DNA of 64,000 bases. Origin: Oryzias latipes. Lineage: Eukaryota; Chordata; Actinopteri; Beloniformes; Adrianichthyidae. This document shows positions 37,601-47,695 of the stretch, piece by piece. The notes beneath the pieces were generated by a model. That model saw only the letters and a program-made list of their open reading frames with translations, was not told the origin of the DNA and made no database searches. The stretch is taken from positions 14,227,261 through 14,291,260 of the forward strand of contig NC_019866.2 of NCBI RefSeq assembly GCF_002234675.1. Direction: 5' to 3'. The translations under genes were made by a program, and so were the position numbers. Each line of letters starts with the position of its first letter. Positions within the stretch are counted from its first letter, which is position 1.

Positions 37601-40600
37601 TTCCAGGCAATTTCCTTAGCCTCAAACATGAGCACGTTCGATGGCGGCATTTCCTCCTGGGTCTCTGTAAATGATTTCATCAGTAAGTGACTCTTTTAGC
37701 TGCTTTGAACAGACACACCTATCAGTTACAGCAGTGCTTCTCAATTATTTTTTGCAAGGCCCCTCTTAGGAAAAAGAAAATGTCTCCCCCCCACACACAC
37801 ACACATACTCGCCGCGGAAACAATGTATTATCGTATCTATAAATATTGTGTAAGTATACAGTATACCTAAAATTGTATCTTTTAACAATAAAAAAAGAAG
37901 AAAAAGCAATATAAATCCACTTTCAACAAATATTAAATTTATTTTGCCACACAGAAACCCTGTTATAGTCTAAAACAGAAGAAAAGCTTAAAATAAAAAA
38001 TCCGTTAGTCCTTATTTTAACTAAAACATTTTGACCAACTGAACCATTTTATGCTGAGAAAAATAACTCAAACAATAAATAATGTTAAATGTAAATTGAT
38101 TTGAAACATTAACACAGCAGCACCAATAGATTTAACATTTTTAGTCTGAGGAAATAGGTTAAAAAACATTGTGCTGATTTTTTTTCTCTAAATGATCGAT
38201 TATTTATTTATTATCTCAAAGCTGTTTTCCTGTGTAACCTGCTGTCTTTATGGCAGACAAAGAATACATTTATGGAAAATGAAGACAAATAAAGACAGCT
38301 CTCCGCGTGCGTGTTCCAACTCTCAGCCGGAGGCCATAGCCTACGTGCACGATAGAACTTCCGGTTAACTTCCATGTGTTGAATGTGAGGCCGACAACTT
38401 CCTGTTGGTCGTGTTATTGTTGTGGGGAGTTTTGATGAGTTGCTAGTTTTGAGTAAATATGAGCGGATTTCGGGTAAAAGAAAGCCGTTTGGTGTTTCAA
38501 CGCTTGACAAAGACATCACAACATTGTTGTGTACGCCTGTGTGCGAATTCGTCAAAGTACAACAGTACTATAAGCTTTCATAGCTTTCCAGTAGATGTGT
38601 CGGTGAGAGCCGAATGGATGGTGAACACAGCGGGAGGACTTCACCCCAAGCAAGACGAGTCGTGTTTCGTTTTGCAGGAATCGGAATGAACGCCTGATCG
38701 GAAACAAAATGCGTCATGTAAACACGCCGTTCGGAATACTTTGCCTCGGTCAGACTCGTTCGGATCAAAATCTCTTTCCGATCGAGATACCTGGGTTATA
38801 CCGATTGTTGCTCATGTAAACGGTCATTCCGATCGTGTGTCACTACTGCTCTTGTTTACGTCATGCATAGATGGTGTTTCGCTGAAAGAAAGCTTTGGAG
38901 CGCATACGGGACCGACCAGCTGCTCTGCGGATGCCCCGTTTAAAGCGCCGCTCCGCTCTCGCCGCGCTGGCTCTCCCCTCTCTTTCACCCCTCACGAGGG
39001 AGATGCGGGGGGGGGATGTGTACCCAGCGACGTCTGGACCCGAGCTCTGCGTTCGGGCTCCGGTGCCAGTGGACCGAGTGAACCTCTCTGAGCAGGGCAG
39101 CTGGATTTTTTAATGTGTTTGAGGGGAGGGTGCTTTGTTACGGGTGCGTTTTGTTGTTTTGTTATGTGAGAATTCGGACTGCGAGCCGAACCGCCGCTCT
39201 GGTTTAGCGGCTGCAGGACTCACGAGAACCGAGCAGAGCTCACAGTGTGTGTGAGCTTTTCAGAGCAGAAATGCCGCTCAGTCCTTAGAAACTGTTCAAA
39301 AATCACATGGAATTGTGTTTGCAGCTGTGCCCCGACAAAATAAAGGCTGATGTTATTCCCACACATTTACGTGCAGCCAAGCTGCAGATTGCAGCTTTTC
39401 CCACATGGTCCTGGATTTATTTTGTGTCCATCAAAAGGCTAATGTTGTTAGCCCATGTTGTTAGCCTCTCCTGGGTTCTTCTTTCAGCTCCGTACTAGTT
39501 CTTCCACAAAAAAAGCACTGACCACACGGATTAAATATAAAATGATGAGTGTACAGGCGCTTTATAATATTCATAACATTAATAAAAGAACTTTTGGAAG
39601 ATCTTCTCGTATATTACTGAGCTGCTGCATAAATATATGTGACAGCAAAGGTTTGTTACAACAGGACACATTTCCCTTCCGGTATTTTCGACACTATATT
39701 TTTTCGACACGATATTTTGCCTATGTAACCACGCAATGGTCGACAATCCTGTCGATGCCGTTCACGTCGATTTTCGGGAGACCTTGTAGACAACGGGTGA
39801 AATATGCCATCTTTCGCAATCGAAATCTGCCGTGTCGCTGCTATAGAAGTCGCAAGCCGGGAATGGTCGGCCTCACACTCAAGGCGGCGGAAGTAGAACT
39901 CCTTAGTTACATGCACGGATTACCCCTCCCCTTTCATTCTCTCACACACGTGAGCCGCGTGTGACAGGGGACGGGAGCGCGCAGCAGCAGGGACGTCAGT
40001 TCACAAGTTTCAGGCTGTTACAAACTCTGATATAGAGATAATAAGAAACCAACAGAGCTGCAGATTCTTTTCCAAGCACTGAGCAGCTGTCACAGCCGAC
40101 CCTATTAAATTTGCGCATATGTACCTGCAGCTTTTTAAGCTTTAAACTCTTTCTTTAATAGGTGAAAGTCCAACTATCAGGACGCAAAGGGAGGCTAAAG
40201 CATCAATACTGGGCAGCTGTAAACAGAACCAAAGTAATGTCACAGAGAAAGAGATGCGTGCCACAATAGGAGGATCCTATCCATGTCAGGTAACCATCTA
40301 ATGTTGTTTTATTTTTATTGTTTTACAAGCTAAACTGTAAACTTTTCACTGTAAATGTACAGTATTTTACAGGCAGCCGTTTTGCCAGTATAATACTGTA
40401 TTTGTACTACAATGGATCACTGTAAAATCACGTTTAATTCTTTTCATGTGAGATCAGACAAAAGGGTGTTACTTGACAGGTAAAGACCAGCAAAGCTAAC
40501 TACTGAATGCTGTTTAACACCATTCGACTTAATTAACACAAGGTAACCTTATGAATAGTAACAGAGAATTGCATAATATTTATTTTATAAATGTACCGGT

Positions 40601-42801
40601 ACTATCTGACTGTATTTTTTCCTCTCTTAGATCATTTACTAATCAAAATAAAAATTTAAGTAATCCTCACTGCACAGCTGCTTTCCAAAATTTGTATGGA
40701 TATTAAACAAGTCGTAGATCATTTCTCTCTTACAACTCTGTCAAAGTTAGGCAAAGGTTCCAAGTACTTCATTGAATGCTACTTGTTCGATAATGATTGT
40801 AATTAAGACTTTAATTCTCATAATGTATGCTAACGAAGGTTTTCCACAATGGGTATAAGGTGTAGAGCTGCAACAGATTTTTTCTCCCCAGTTAAGTTGC
40901 TTAAATTCTCGTGTTCACACTGAAAACAGAGCAAAAGTAAGACAATTTCAGTGTGTCATACATCATAGTAAAGATAATTGGATTATTTTCGAATAGTGCT
41001 TTTGCCAATAACCATGTCTGATCTGAAGGAAAATAAAGGTATAAAGGATCAAATGAATTGGAAACCTTTAAAAAAATATATAAGGATGTGACTATTTGGA
41101 CGTAATTTCCAAATTATTTGCAGCCAGTGTTAAACTTTTTTCTTGGCCGCACTTATTTTGAAAGCTGAAGCTATGTGGCTTATTAGCCGCACTTTAAATA
41201 ATCACTTTGCCACTTGATAACCATTTCTGATTTTACAATTACCCCTTAAAATACTCCATAAAACAACAAATACCCCTTAAAACAACAACTAGATTTAGCC
41301 TCGGACGCAATTAAAATGCTTGCAGACATGCAGCAATGGGCATGTTGGCCGCACGTGAATTTGTATCAGCTTTTGTGCTTGGTCACAGTTAAAATATGTC
41401 CAATAACATCAGGCAAAGTATTAAGCGTTAGAATAATATCTGCTCAAATGAAAGGTCGACATTTCAATAGAACCTTAAATATTGGAGGGATATTTAAATT
41501 TGTATTTCCTTGTGAATGATGTAAGACAAGGAACTGAAAACAGATAGGTAGAGCCTTTATAATTTTAAATATTGTAAACATTGTCCATTACAATTGGTAA
41601 AATTACCTTTTATAATTTACGTAAAATTGTGTTAAACAGCATTCAGTTGTCAGCAGCCTGCCAAAACCTGTGAACTGTCTATTCAAACGTCAACTCCCAT
41701 ACTGCATTATCCCATTTCCAGGGAAAAGAAACTAACAAAATAAAACTTTTAGCTGACAAACTGATGCAAACTGACTGGGAGACAAATAAAACGTTTCGAA
41801 TGTTCCTGAGCAGCTGATTTTTGAATCAAATTGTACACTTTCTGTACATTGCAGGATTTTTCCTTTTTGCTTTTCCCACATTGTGTTGCAATTTACAGTA
41901 TGGCATTATACAACATAAATACAATGGAATACTGTCAGATTTCCTCCCAGTTTGCACTGCTGTTCACAGTATAGTACTGTACAACACAAAGACAGCAGAA
42001 TACTATAAACATTTCTCCCAGATGGTTTTGCGGTGTAAAGTCTGATAATTTACAAAAGGACAACAGTAGAATACTGTTATTTTTGTCAATGTTTTGTTGT
42101 AATTTTACATCAAAGGTTTACATTGTGACTTAATGAATCAATAAGCCATCATTTTTTAAGTGTGGTTTTACTTAAATACACATTTTACTTTTACTTTAAA
42201 TGAATGTCAATCCCTGCTCAAACACATTTGCCTTTGATGGCCGCCATTATCATTCTTCTGCAGAGCTGGATGATATGCTGAATCAGCTGTGTGCTCAACA
42301 TGCTGGGCAGTGTGCCCCGAGGACCAGGGCTGGGAGAAATATGTTTAAAAAAAAAACAAAAAAGCAGATAAAATATCAGCAAAAATCCCATCATCCAATG
42401 ATCAGGACTGCGAAATAATAGTAAAAAAAAAAACAAAATAAAGAAATAAGATTTTCCTTGCACTAATATCACTTCAAATCTTTTTTTCCTTACAGGTCAT
42501 TCCTGGATCCCCACTTGTTATTAGAGAGCAGTCTCAATGGATCCTTGCTGGAGTTGCAATTTCCACCTCAGCTTCTTGTGGAGATCCTGGAGTCTTCAGC
42601 CGTGTGTCCTGGTACCAGGACTGGATCCGTGAAGTTGTCACTGGCACAAAACCAACCTTTGTTACTGTCAGATGCACTCCTACTACACCTGATGACAGTA
42701 TATTTAGTGGTGGTAGCAACCTTATCCACTTTACTCACTTCTTCTCTCTGTCTACTCTTGTTCTGTTTGTCCATGTTCTTGTTTGTGGGAATGAAATATA
42801 A
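22674..42801 (+). CDS. trypsin-fold serine-protease homolog without catalytic triad, hydrophobic C-tail (copy B)
   Basis: Six exons: 22674-22731, 34612-34632, 37109-37241, 37429-37682, 40162-40289 and 42496-42801, with GT-AG borders and intron phases 1-1-2-1-0, the usual S1 trypsin pattern. They total 900 bases, giving 299 aa with no stop. Exon 1 encodes a signal peptide (MALQQFVCRFTLMTLLLFL). The S1 fold is clear: GSLITDEWVLTDGSC, ICLLRLKSPI, WILAGVAIS, SWYQDWI. The triad is gone: His57 is Ser (DGSC for AAHC), Asp102 is Gly (SGICLL) and Ser195 is Pro (CQVIPGSP for CQGDSGGP). No IVGG activation site exists. Seven N-glycosylation sequons are visible. After SGGSN the tail is hydrophobic, as in GPI-anchored proteases such as prostasin or testisin. 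Expected to be a surface or secreted pseudoenzyme; function unknown. Introns are filled with transposons. Confidence 0.88.
23472..23692. mobile_element. piggyBac-like MITE, copy 1
   Basis: TIRs CCCTTGTGCTATCCTAG and, reversed from the right, CCCTTGTGCTATCTTAG. TTAA follows the right end. About 95% identical to 31880-32094. Confidence 0.7.
23840..24287 (+). mobile_element. L2-like LINE reverse transcriptase, N-terminal part, decayed
   Basis: Translation gives SGFRTNHES, then VLLDMSAAFDTVDHSILLNR, and later VNQGSILGPLLFNLYMLPL, which are reverse-transcriptase blocks 2 to 4. Stops interrupt it. The frame ends at …RDIIRG and resumes after 31126 with YADDTQLY, so one LINE was split by the intervening nest. 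Confidence 0.85.
25182..26748. mobile_element. CCGTAA-ended DNA transposon with TA TSD
   Basis: Ends are CCGTAATTACCGGACTATAA and, reversed, CCGTAAATTCCGGACTACAA, flanked by TA on both sides. The inverse arm at about 29450 has CCTACTTAATTGAATTAA where this arm has the insert, so the empty site is visible in the same window. The CpG-rich centre (25615-26100) resembles 38930-39400 and 58020-58440. No transposase is present. Confidence 0.8.
27014..29027. mobile_element. GGCCTGTTGCACAAAAGTAGG-type non-autonomous DNA transposon
   Basis: The left end GGCCTGTTGCACAAAAGTAG and the reversed right end GGCCTCTTGCACAAAAGTAG form TIRs. No transposase ORF was found. A second AT-rich element (27808-28689) is nested inside. 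Confidence 0.65.
27808..28689. mobile_element. nested AT-rich element with ACACTCAA ends
   Basis: The left end ACACTCAAAAAA mirrors the right end (reversed ACACTCAAGATTTTTTT). The 28330-28480 segment resembles 24980-25130, so it shares sequence with the large fold-back arms. Non-coding. Confidence 0.5.
29031..29170. repeat. 40-bp inverted repeat carrying two perfect X-box (RFX) palindromes
   Basis: 29031-29070 and 29131-29170 are reverse complements at 39 of 40 positions, with a 60-base loop. Each arm contains GTTGCCATGGCAAC (29050-29063 and 29138-29151), which fits the RFX-family X-box consensus as a symmetric double half-site. It lies at the right edge of the transposon nest. Confidence 0.85.
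29603..30292. mobile_element. CpG-rich DNA transposon with AAGGCC…CACACCGGGACGAAT ends
   Basis: Left end AAGGCCTGTTCACACCGGGA and reversed right end AAGGCCCGTACACACCGGGA. Inside are further inverted GGCGAAAA/TTTTCGCC motifs. It interrupts the right arm of the fold-back nest; the left arm lacks it. The small ORFs inside are not recognised. Confidence 0.7.
31126..31400 (+). mobile_element. L2-like LINE reverse transcriptase, C-terminal part, decayed
   Basis: YADDTQLY catalytic block, then DIKSWMAENFLQLNQDKTE and CYFRL. It completes the reverse-transcriptase fragment that stops at 24287. Frameshifts and stops are present. Confidence 0.85.
31566..34083. mobile_element. DNA element with ~300-bp terminal inverted repeats
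   Basis: 31566-31866 and 33796-34083 are inverse copies, including the block GGCAGGTACTATGGGACAAC and ATCGTCCAAACAACAATGTA. The 1.9-kb centre holds a piggyBac-like MITE (31880-32094) and no recognised transposase. Lies in intron 1 of copy B. Confidence 0.8.
31880..32094. mobile_element. piggyBac-like MITE, copy 2
   Basis: CCCTTGTGTTATCCTAGGCA … GATAGCACAAGGGTTAA; near-identical to 23472-23692. The right flank has TTAA and the left is TGTAA, so the expected TTAA duplication is imperfect on the left. Confidence 0.7.
34440..34531 (+). mobile_element. L2-type LINE 3' tail
   Basis: CAGCACTTTGAGTAACACAA, then AGTGCTAGACAAATAAAGTT with a short GATTTGATTTGAT tail, the common 3' end of fish L2 elements. 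Confidence 0.6.
34759..36907. mobile_element. DNA element with ~410-bp terminal inverted repeats
   Basis: Arms 34759-35165 and 36505-36907 are inverse copies. Ends are TATGGAGTCCTATACTGTTC and its complement, flanked by aaaag and caaaag, possibly with a TA target. The centre is CpG-richer (35380-35600) and non-coding. It makes up most of intron 2 of copy B. Confidence 0.8.
37731..38200. mobile_element. hAT-like terminus, fragment
   Basis: CAGTGCTTCTCAATTATTTT followed by GGCCCCTCTTAGGAA resembles hAT TIRs. A (CA)n run is at 37791-37805. No matching right end or TSD was found. Confidence 0.35.
38459..38689 (+). pseudogene. THAP-domain N-terminal fragment
   Basis: ATG at 38459 opens a 76-codon frame. 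CCVRLC, then ISFHSFPVDVSVRAEWMV, matches the start of a THAP zinc finger (C-x2-4-C and the F-x-F-P…W-x-x region). The closing C-x2-H pair is not seen, because the frame runs into a different transposon-like sequence at about 38676. A CpG-rich flank with an ACTTCCGG box lies upstream. THAP domains occur in P-like transposases and host DNA-binding proteins. Here it is most likely a transposon remnant inside intron 4 of copy B. Confidence 0.6.
38676..39660. mobile_element. truncated CpG-rich DNA element (family of 57583-58658)
   Basis: Starts GGAATCGGAATGAACGCCTG and runs through CATGTAAACGGTCATTCCGA, the rich GC core and the TTTATTTTGTGTCCATCA region, all inverse to 57780-58650. The TIR end present at 57583 is missing here. 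Non-coding despite ORFs in the GC core. Confidence 0.7.
39661..42200. other. introns 4-5 of copy B, mostly unrecognised
   Basis: Outside exon 5 (40162-40289), the 39690-39960 stretch is CpG-rich with repeated TCGACA motifs. 40340-40440 and 41820-42110 contain ACTGTAAA/TTTACAGT-type inverted motifs, common in fish DNA-transposon remnants. No further exon seen. Confidence 0.4.
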
Positions 42802-42849
42802 AAGTAGCTCCCAGGACTCTGTTCCTCAGGACTTTAAAGGGTGATCCAG

Positions 42850-43615
42850 AAGATGTTTTGCTGCTCATCTGAGTAGATTCTTCAATTCTAGCCACTGATG
42901 AGAAACTCAGGTTATACATATGGTGACTGTTTCACAGGTGTGGCAAAAAGTTAAATATCTAGATGTCCTTTGCAAATGTCAAGGATCCAGGGATTATTAG
43001 AATGGTTGGGTGTTATTTTTTACATGGTGGGGGTCTTGGTGTATTTGTTTCTAAACTAAAAGTCAGATTGATTTTTTATTTTATTATTACAATGATTACA
43101 AATGGAATTAGTGTTTTTGCTGTTTTCTGGGCCGAGTTGTGTGAGGTTTTTCCAGGTCATCTTCCTGCAGGGTATCTGATTTTATTGATTTTGATTTTAT
43201 TGATTTATTTCAAGCTTTGTAGTCAAAGCAATAATGAATTTATACATATCAAACTCATTACAGAAATTATGAAATGCATGGATTAAAAAGACAGAAAACA
43301 AAACAAAAATGTCACTTAAATCACATTTGCTTAATTAAATACAGTGATCATTAAGTAAAGTATAAGTAGAGATGGATTTATTGCTTGAAAAGGAGTGGGA
43401 AGAAGCAAGCTTATATAATCCCACCCCTACTGATAACTGGCAGTGTGTGACTGCTAAGTGTCTGGGTCATATTCTCACCATTGAGCTGGCTTCTCAGGAC
43501 TTGCCGAACTAGTTCAGGCATTTGGCTTTTGTGGCTTTTCTTGTCGCCTGTTCCAGGTCAACCCAGTCTCATCCTATTTCAAGGAACTTAGTGTTCATGG
43601 CACCTAATGTAAAAG
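42850..43615. other. 3' flank of copy B, no gene recognised
   Basis: AT-rich sequence following the stop at 42801. No clear polyadenylation site could be assigned among several A-rich motifs. Confidence 0.4.
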
Positions 43616-43622
43616 TTCAACT

Positions 43623-44061
43623 TGTCACGATGTGGGGTTGGCTCGAGAGCCGGATGGACCCAGATGCAGAGGCGGAGGACTCAGTTCAGGGACTAGAGGT
43701 TTTAATGCACAAAAAACAAACAAAAAGCGCTGCAGAGCAGGTTCACAGGACACAAACAAAACTTACTTGGAGTGGCATGAAGCATGGACGAGGCAAGAGA
43801 CAGGAACATGAACTAGACAGGACATGAACACCATAACAGGGCTAATGGACCAGCACAGGAGGAAGGCAGAGACACGACTTAAATAAAGACAGGGCAGACA
43901 AGACACAGGTGAACACGATCAGGGCAGATGGGGACCAAAGGAAGTAAAACTCAAGACACCAGACAAGACGGAGAACTTTCAAAATAAAATAGGAAACAGA
44001 AACAAACAAGACAGAACAAGTACAAGGGCGAAAAACAAGACAACAAACTCAAATCATGACA
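43623..44061 (-). mobile_element. solo LTR with exact 5-bp TSD
   Basis: Begins TGTCACGATG and ends AATCATGACA, flanked by exact caact at 43618-43622 and 44062-44066. On the minus strand it carries ATTAAAACC near its 3' part. No internal retroelement remains. Confidence 0.8.
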
Positions 44062-44069
44062 CAACTGAT

Positions 44070-45280
44070 AAAAAAGATTTAGCCAACCTTTTTTTATTTT
44101 GTTGCATTGTTATTACCTCTATAAAAGCAAACATTAATGTAAATGCTCATTTTAAATTTAAATGGGAGGTGTGACAGAGGTGGTGGACAGGTATCTTTTT
44201 TTTAAAATACAAACTGTTGCCATTAATACAGGTAATGAATGGTCTGTATTGGCACTGGAACAAGTACTAGTTCAACAAAGGGGGGGGGTCACTCAGTCCA
44301 TAAACTGTGGAGTCACAATGCAAACACTTTTCAAACATTTTCTTTTGGTGTGTTTTTATTGTTGTCAGAAAAGAAATTTAAAAATAAAAATGATTCATTA
44401 AAAAATAACTTATTTAGTTTCCTTAGTAAATTAGTAGTCAGTGTGTAGACTTTCCCTTGTCATTTCTAAATATAAATTTATGTAGATAAATGTGAAACTA
44501 GATCTCTTTACTTTATTACACAGATCTTTTCTCTAAGCACCCACTGATCTGTGATCAGTAACCCTATACATCTAACTCGATTAAATAAGAATAAAGAAAC
44601 AAATTAACCATTAAAGAGGAGTTTGCCACTGTTGGATCTAAAACTAAACCAACACTTCTCAACTATATTTGAGTTGGAAGAAAGGACACAGACTCTCTTT
44701 AGATCATTTCTCGAGGAGAGCAGACAAGAACATACTCAAGCCATTCTCCGTGTGCTCTGAGTTTACAAAGGTCTGCCTCCTCACTTTTATTACAATCTGG
44801 GCGTTACTTAACATACAGCATACAAGGAGGTGGTTGTAAACACACATACACACACAGCTCATAATGATGAGAACACAAAGAAACGTCCATTCTCAGGAAA
44901 TTCCTTAGTTAACCCCAGGAGATCAGGGTCATTTCTGCAGATCAAGGGTCATCTGTCAGCTCCTGTGGCTTCAGGGTAATCCTAGTAGGTCAAAGGTTAG
45001 AAGGGTACTCCTGCTTCCTAGATCAATGCAGACATAAGATTCGTCCTGCTTCCGCAGGGCTGTTTTCCTCAGAAAAGTAATACACTTTTACAGCTACAAA
45101 GTACAGAGTAAATATGGGATAACTTATGTATAAATCTATTCTAACAGCCACAATACATGTGGAATTCTTTGTCAAAAAGAGGAAAAATGTAGTACATTGA
45201 AAAAGTATGAATATGTAAATGGTGAGAATGTATTTCATTGTAAGTGAGATAGATAGTGAGATTGTTGGATTAAACCCAGA
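44070..45280. other. non-coding, possible LINE 3'UTR or old LTR
   Basis: No gene recognised. Part may be the 3' untranslated region of the minus-strand LINE fragment that ends near 45283. The 44630-45070 portion has an LTR-like composition but no clear ends. Confidence 0.35.
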
Positions 45281-45282
45281 AA

Positions 45283-46278
45283 TTAAATAATCTGTGAACT
45301 GCATCCATTAACTGCATTATACAGAGGCTCAGATACAACAAGCCAACAGACGATTCTCCACACGCCAAACGACCTCAGTTTCCTCAGCAGGTGGAGGCGA
45401 CTCTGACCCCTCCTGTACAGAGCATCCGTGTTGTTGGACCATTCCAGTCTGCTGTTCAGGTGAACACCCAGGTATTTAAATGTGTCCACGACCTCAATGT
45501 CTGAACCCTGGATGTTCACCGGTGAGTGTGGTGTAGGGGACCTCCTGAAATCCAGGATCAGCTCCTTCGTCTTGCTGGTGTTTAGCACCAGGTGGTTAAT
45601 TTCACACCAGCCAACAAAGTCGGAGATGACCCCCCTGTACTCCTGCTCATCCCCCCCCTGATACACAGCCCACAATGGCACTGTCATTTGAGAACTTCTG
45701 CAGATGACAGTGGTGGGAGTCGTAGGTGAAGTCTGATGTGTAAAGGGTAAACAGGAATGGGGAGAGCACAGTCCCTTGAGGTGCCCCCATGCTGCAGACC
45801 ACCACATCAGACACACAGTCACGCAGCCTCACAAACTGTGGCCTGTCTGTGAGGTAGTTGATGGTCCAAGCAACCAGATGTTGGTCCACACCTGCAACCT
45901 CCAGCTTCCTCCTCAGCAGTGATGGCTGAATTGTGTTGAAAGCACTGGAGAAATAAAAAACATGACTCTCACAGTGTTCCCAGGGGCCTCCAGGTGAAAC
46001 AGGGCCCGATGCTGCAGGTAGATGATGGCATCCACCCCAATGCCTGGTCGATATGCAAACTGCAGCGGGTCCGGTGCTGAGCTCACCTGAGTGCGGAGAT
46101 GGCTGAGGATGATTCTCTCCATAGTCTTCATCAGGTGGGAGGTTACGGCGACAGGTCTGAAGTGGTTTGGTTCCATAGGATGAGGTACCTTTGGAACCGG
46201 AACCAGGCAGGAAGTCCTCCAGAGGACTGGTACCGTCTCCAGTCTGAGGCTCATATTAAATATGAACAGCATCACCAC
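45283..46278 (-). mobile_element. LINE reverse-transcriptase fragment (L2/CR1/Rex group), frameshifted
   Basis: Three minus-strand frames in order: WRTSCLVPVPKVPHP and LQFAYRPGIGVDAI (46278-45960), SMGAPQGTVLSPFLFTLYTS (near 45800) and INHLVLNTSKTKELILDFRR to DTFKYLGVHL (45600-45450). These are reverse-transcriptase blocks in correct order. Frameshifts lie near 45890 and 45700. The catalytic YADD box is eroded (KFSNDSAIVG). A dead 5'-truncated copy. Confidence 0.85.
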
Positions 46279-46279
46279 A

Positions 46280-47098
46280 CTTATTTAATACCCAGTCTAA
46301 TATTATTGGGTATTAAATACTTTCCCGTGCAAAGCAGATGGGTCATCAGATTGTATCCAAACTGTTGGATCGCCATTTACAACATAATCTTCTTTCAGAA
46401 AACTTCAAAATGTAACTACTGGAGGTCCTCTGCTTTGGTTCACCCACAGGATGAGATTGTCACCAAGTTCATACCTCGACTGAATGTCTATCAGTAGAGA
46501 TAACTGGTTAAACATGTTTTTTTAAGACTCCTGTGTTTCTGCATGTTCAGGTAAAAAAGCTACACCGTTCTGCACTGTTATGAAAGTATGCAGGGTGTGT
46601 TTTGTTTCTTGGATAATACATTGACAGGTTGAATAATTTACTTTTGTTTACAGAGTAAGACTTCAAATGAGAATAGTACAGCTCACCTTCTCACATGGCA
46701 AATTTATCCTTCAAACTAATTATTGTTTTGTTTTTATATAATTTTACATCCTCTTTTACTGTTTTATTTAAAGCTGTCCGTAATATTTAGCTTTCTTCTA
46801 TGTCTCAATTCCAGTAGGACCCAGAGTTTCTTACATTTTTTTTATTACTAATAATCTGGCTAATTCTACCGAAAGAAAAGCTAGACTTTTGTTTAAAGTC
46901 TCCAGTTTTTATCACTTCATTTTCCTTTTGATCTCTACATTTCTTTGTGTTAAGGCAGTACAGTCTTTAGCATCATTTATGACATGCACATCACATATTT
47001 AACATTTTAGGATAACATCAAAATGATTATCTAACACCACTTTTTTGGTTTCTTTTCAGGTAGGAAAATCTACAGCGTTCAGAGTGAACTGAAATGTA
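46280..47098. other. unrecognised AT-rich spacer
   Basis: No gene seen. A palindrome, GGGTATTAAATAC with its partner near 46285-46320, lies at the left side. Confidence 0.4.
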
Positions 47099-47508
47099 TT
47101 AAGCCACCTTTACACTGCATGGTTCAAGTGACCCAATTCCGATTTTTTCCTATCATTTGGCACAGATCGGATATGACCGGTGAGCGTGTAAGCAGGACAT
47201 GGATTCCGTTTTTCTCAGATCGGATACAGGCCTCTCTCATATGTGGAAATAAATCGGAAAGGAATCGGATATGTGCATTTGCGTGTGCCATGTAAGCAGA
47301 CAAATCGGATATTCCCCAGTAAATGCGAGTCGTACGTCAGTGACGTCAATTCAGGACACCACCAACTGAGATCACATGACTTAAGGTGCTTTTGTGCGCT
47401 GATTTTGCTGTCAGCGTGTTACCTTTCAGCCTCAGGCTTAAGACCGTAGTCGGAAACCGCTGTTATGTCCGGTCCGGATGCAAACGGTAACTAATGAAGC
47501 GGGACACC

Positions 47509-47651
47509 TGTAACATCCGGTGTTGTTCCACGCACCGACGTAAGTTGATGACGGATGTGACATGTGACGGAAGTAAATAAAGGAAAAGAGTTGTCTGACG
47601 AAGAAGCCTCTTGTAGTCCCTGAATACCCTAAATAATACGGAAGTATTACA
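47509..47651 (+). repeat. 5' LTR of the Gypsy element
   Basis: 143 bp, TGTAACATCC … GTATTACA. Contains AATAAA near 47575. Confidence 0.93.
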
Positions 47652-47695
47652 TGGTGTCAGAACGGAGCGTGCCCACATCGACCTGACGATTGACG

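Noticed and set aside
42200-42418. 72-codon frame that looks protein-like (FAFDGRHYHSSAELDDML)
   Set aside because: It lies in intron 5 of the protease homolog just before exon 6. No family or splice evidence was found, so it was left out of the gene list.
44630-45070. Possible endogenous-retrovirus LTR
   Set aside because: LTR-like composition, but no TG…CA pair with a TSD and no retroviral genes nearby.
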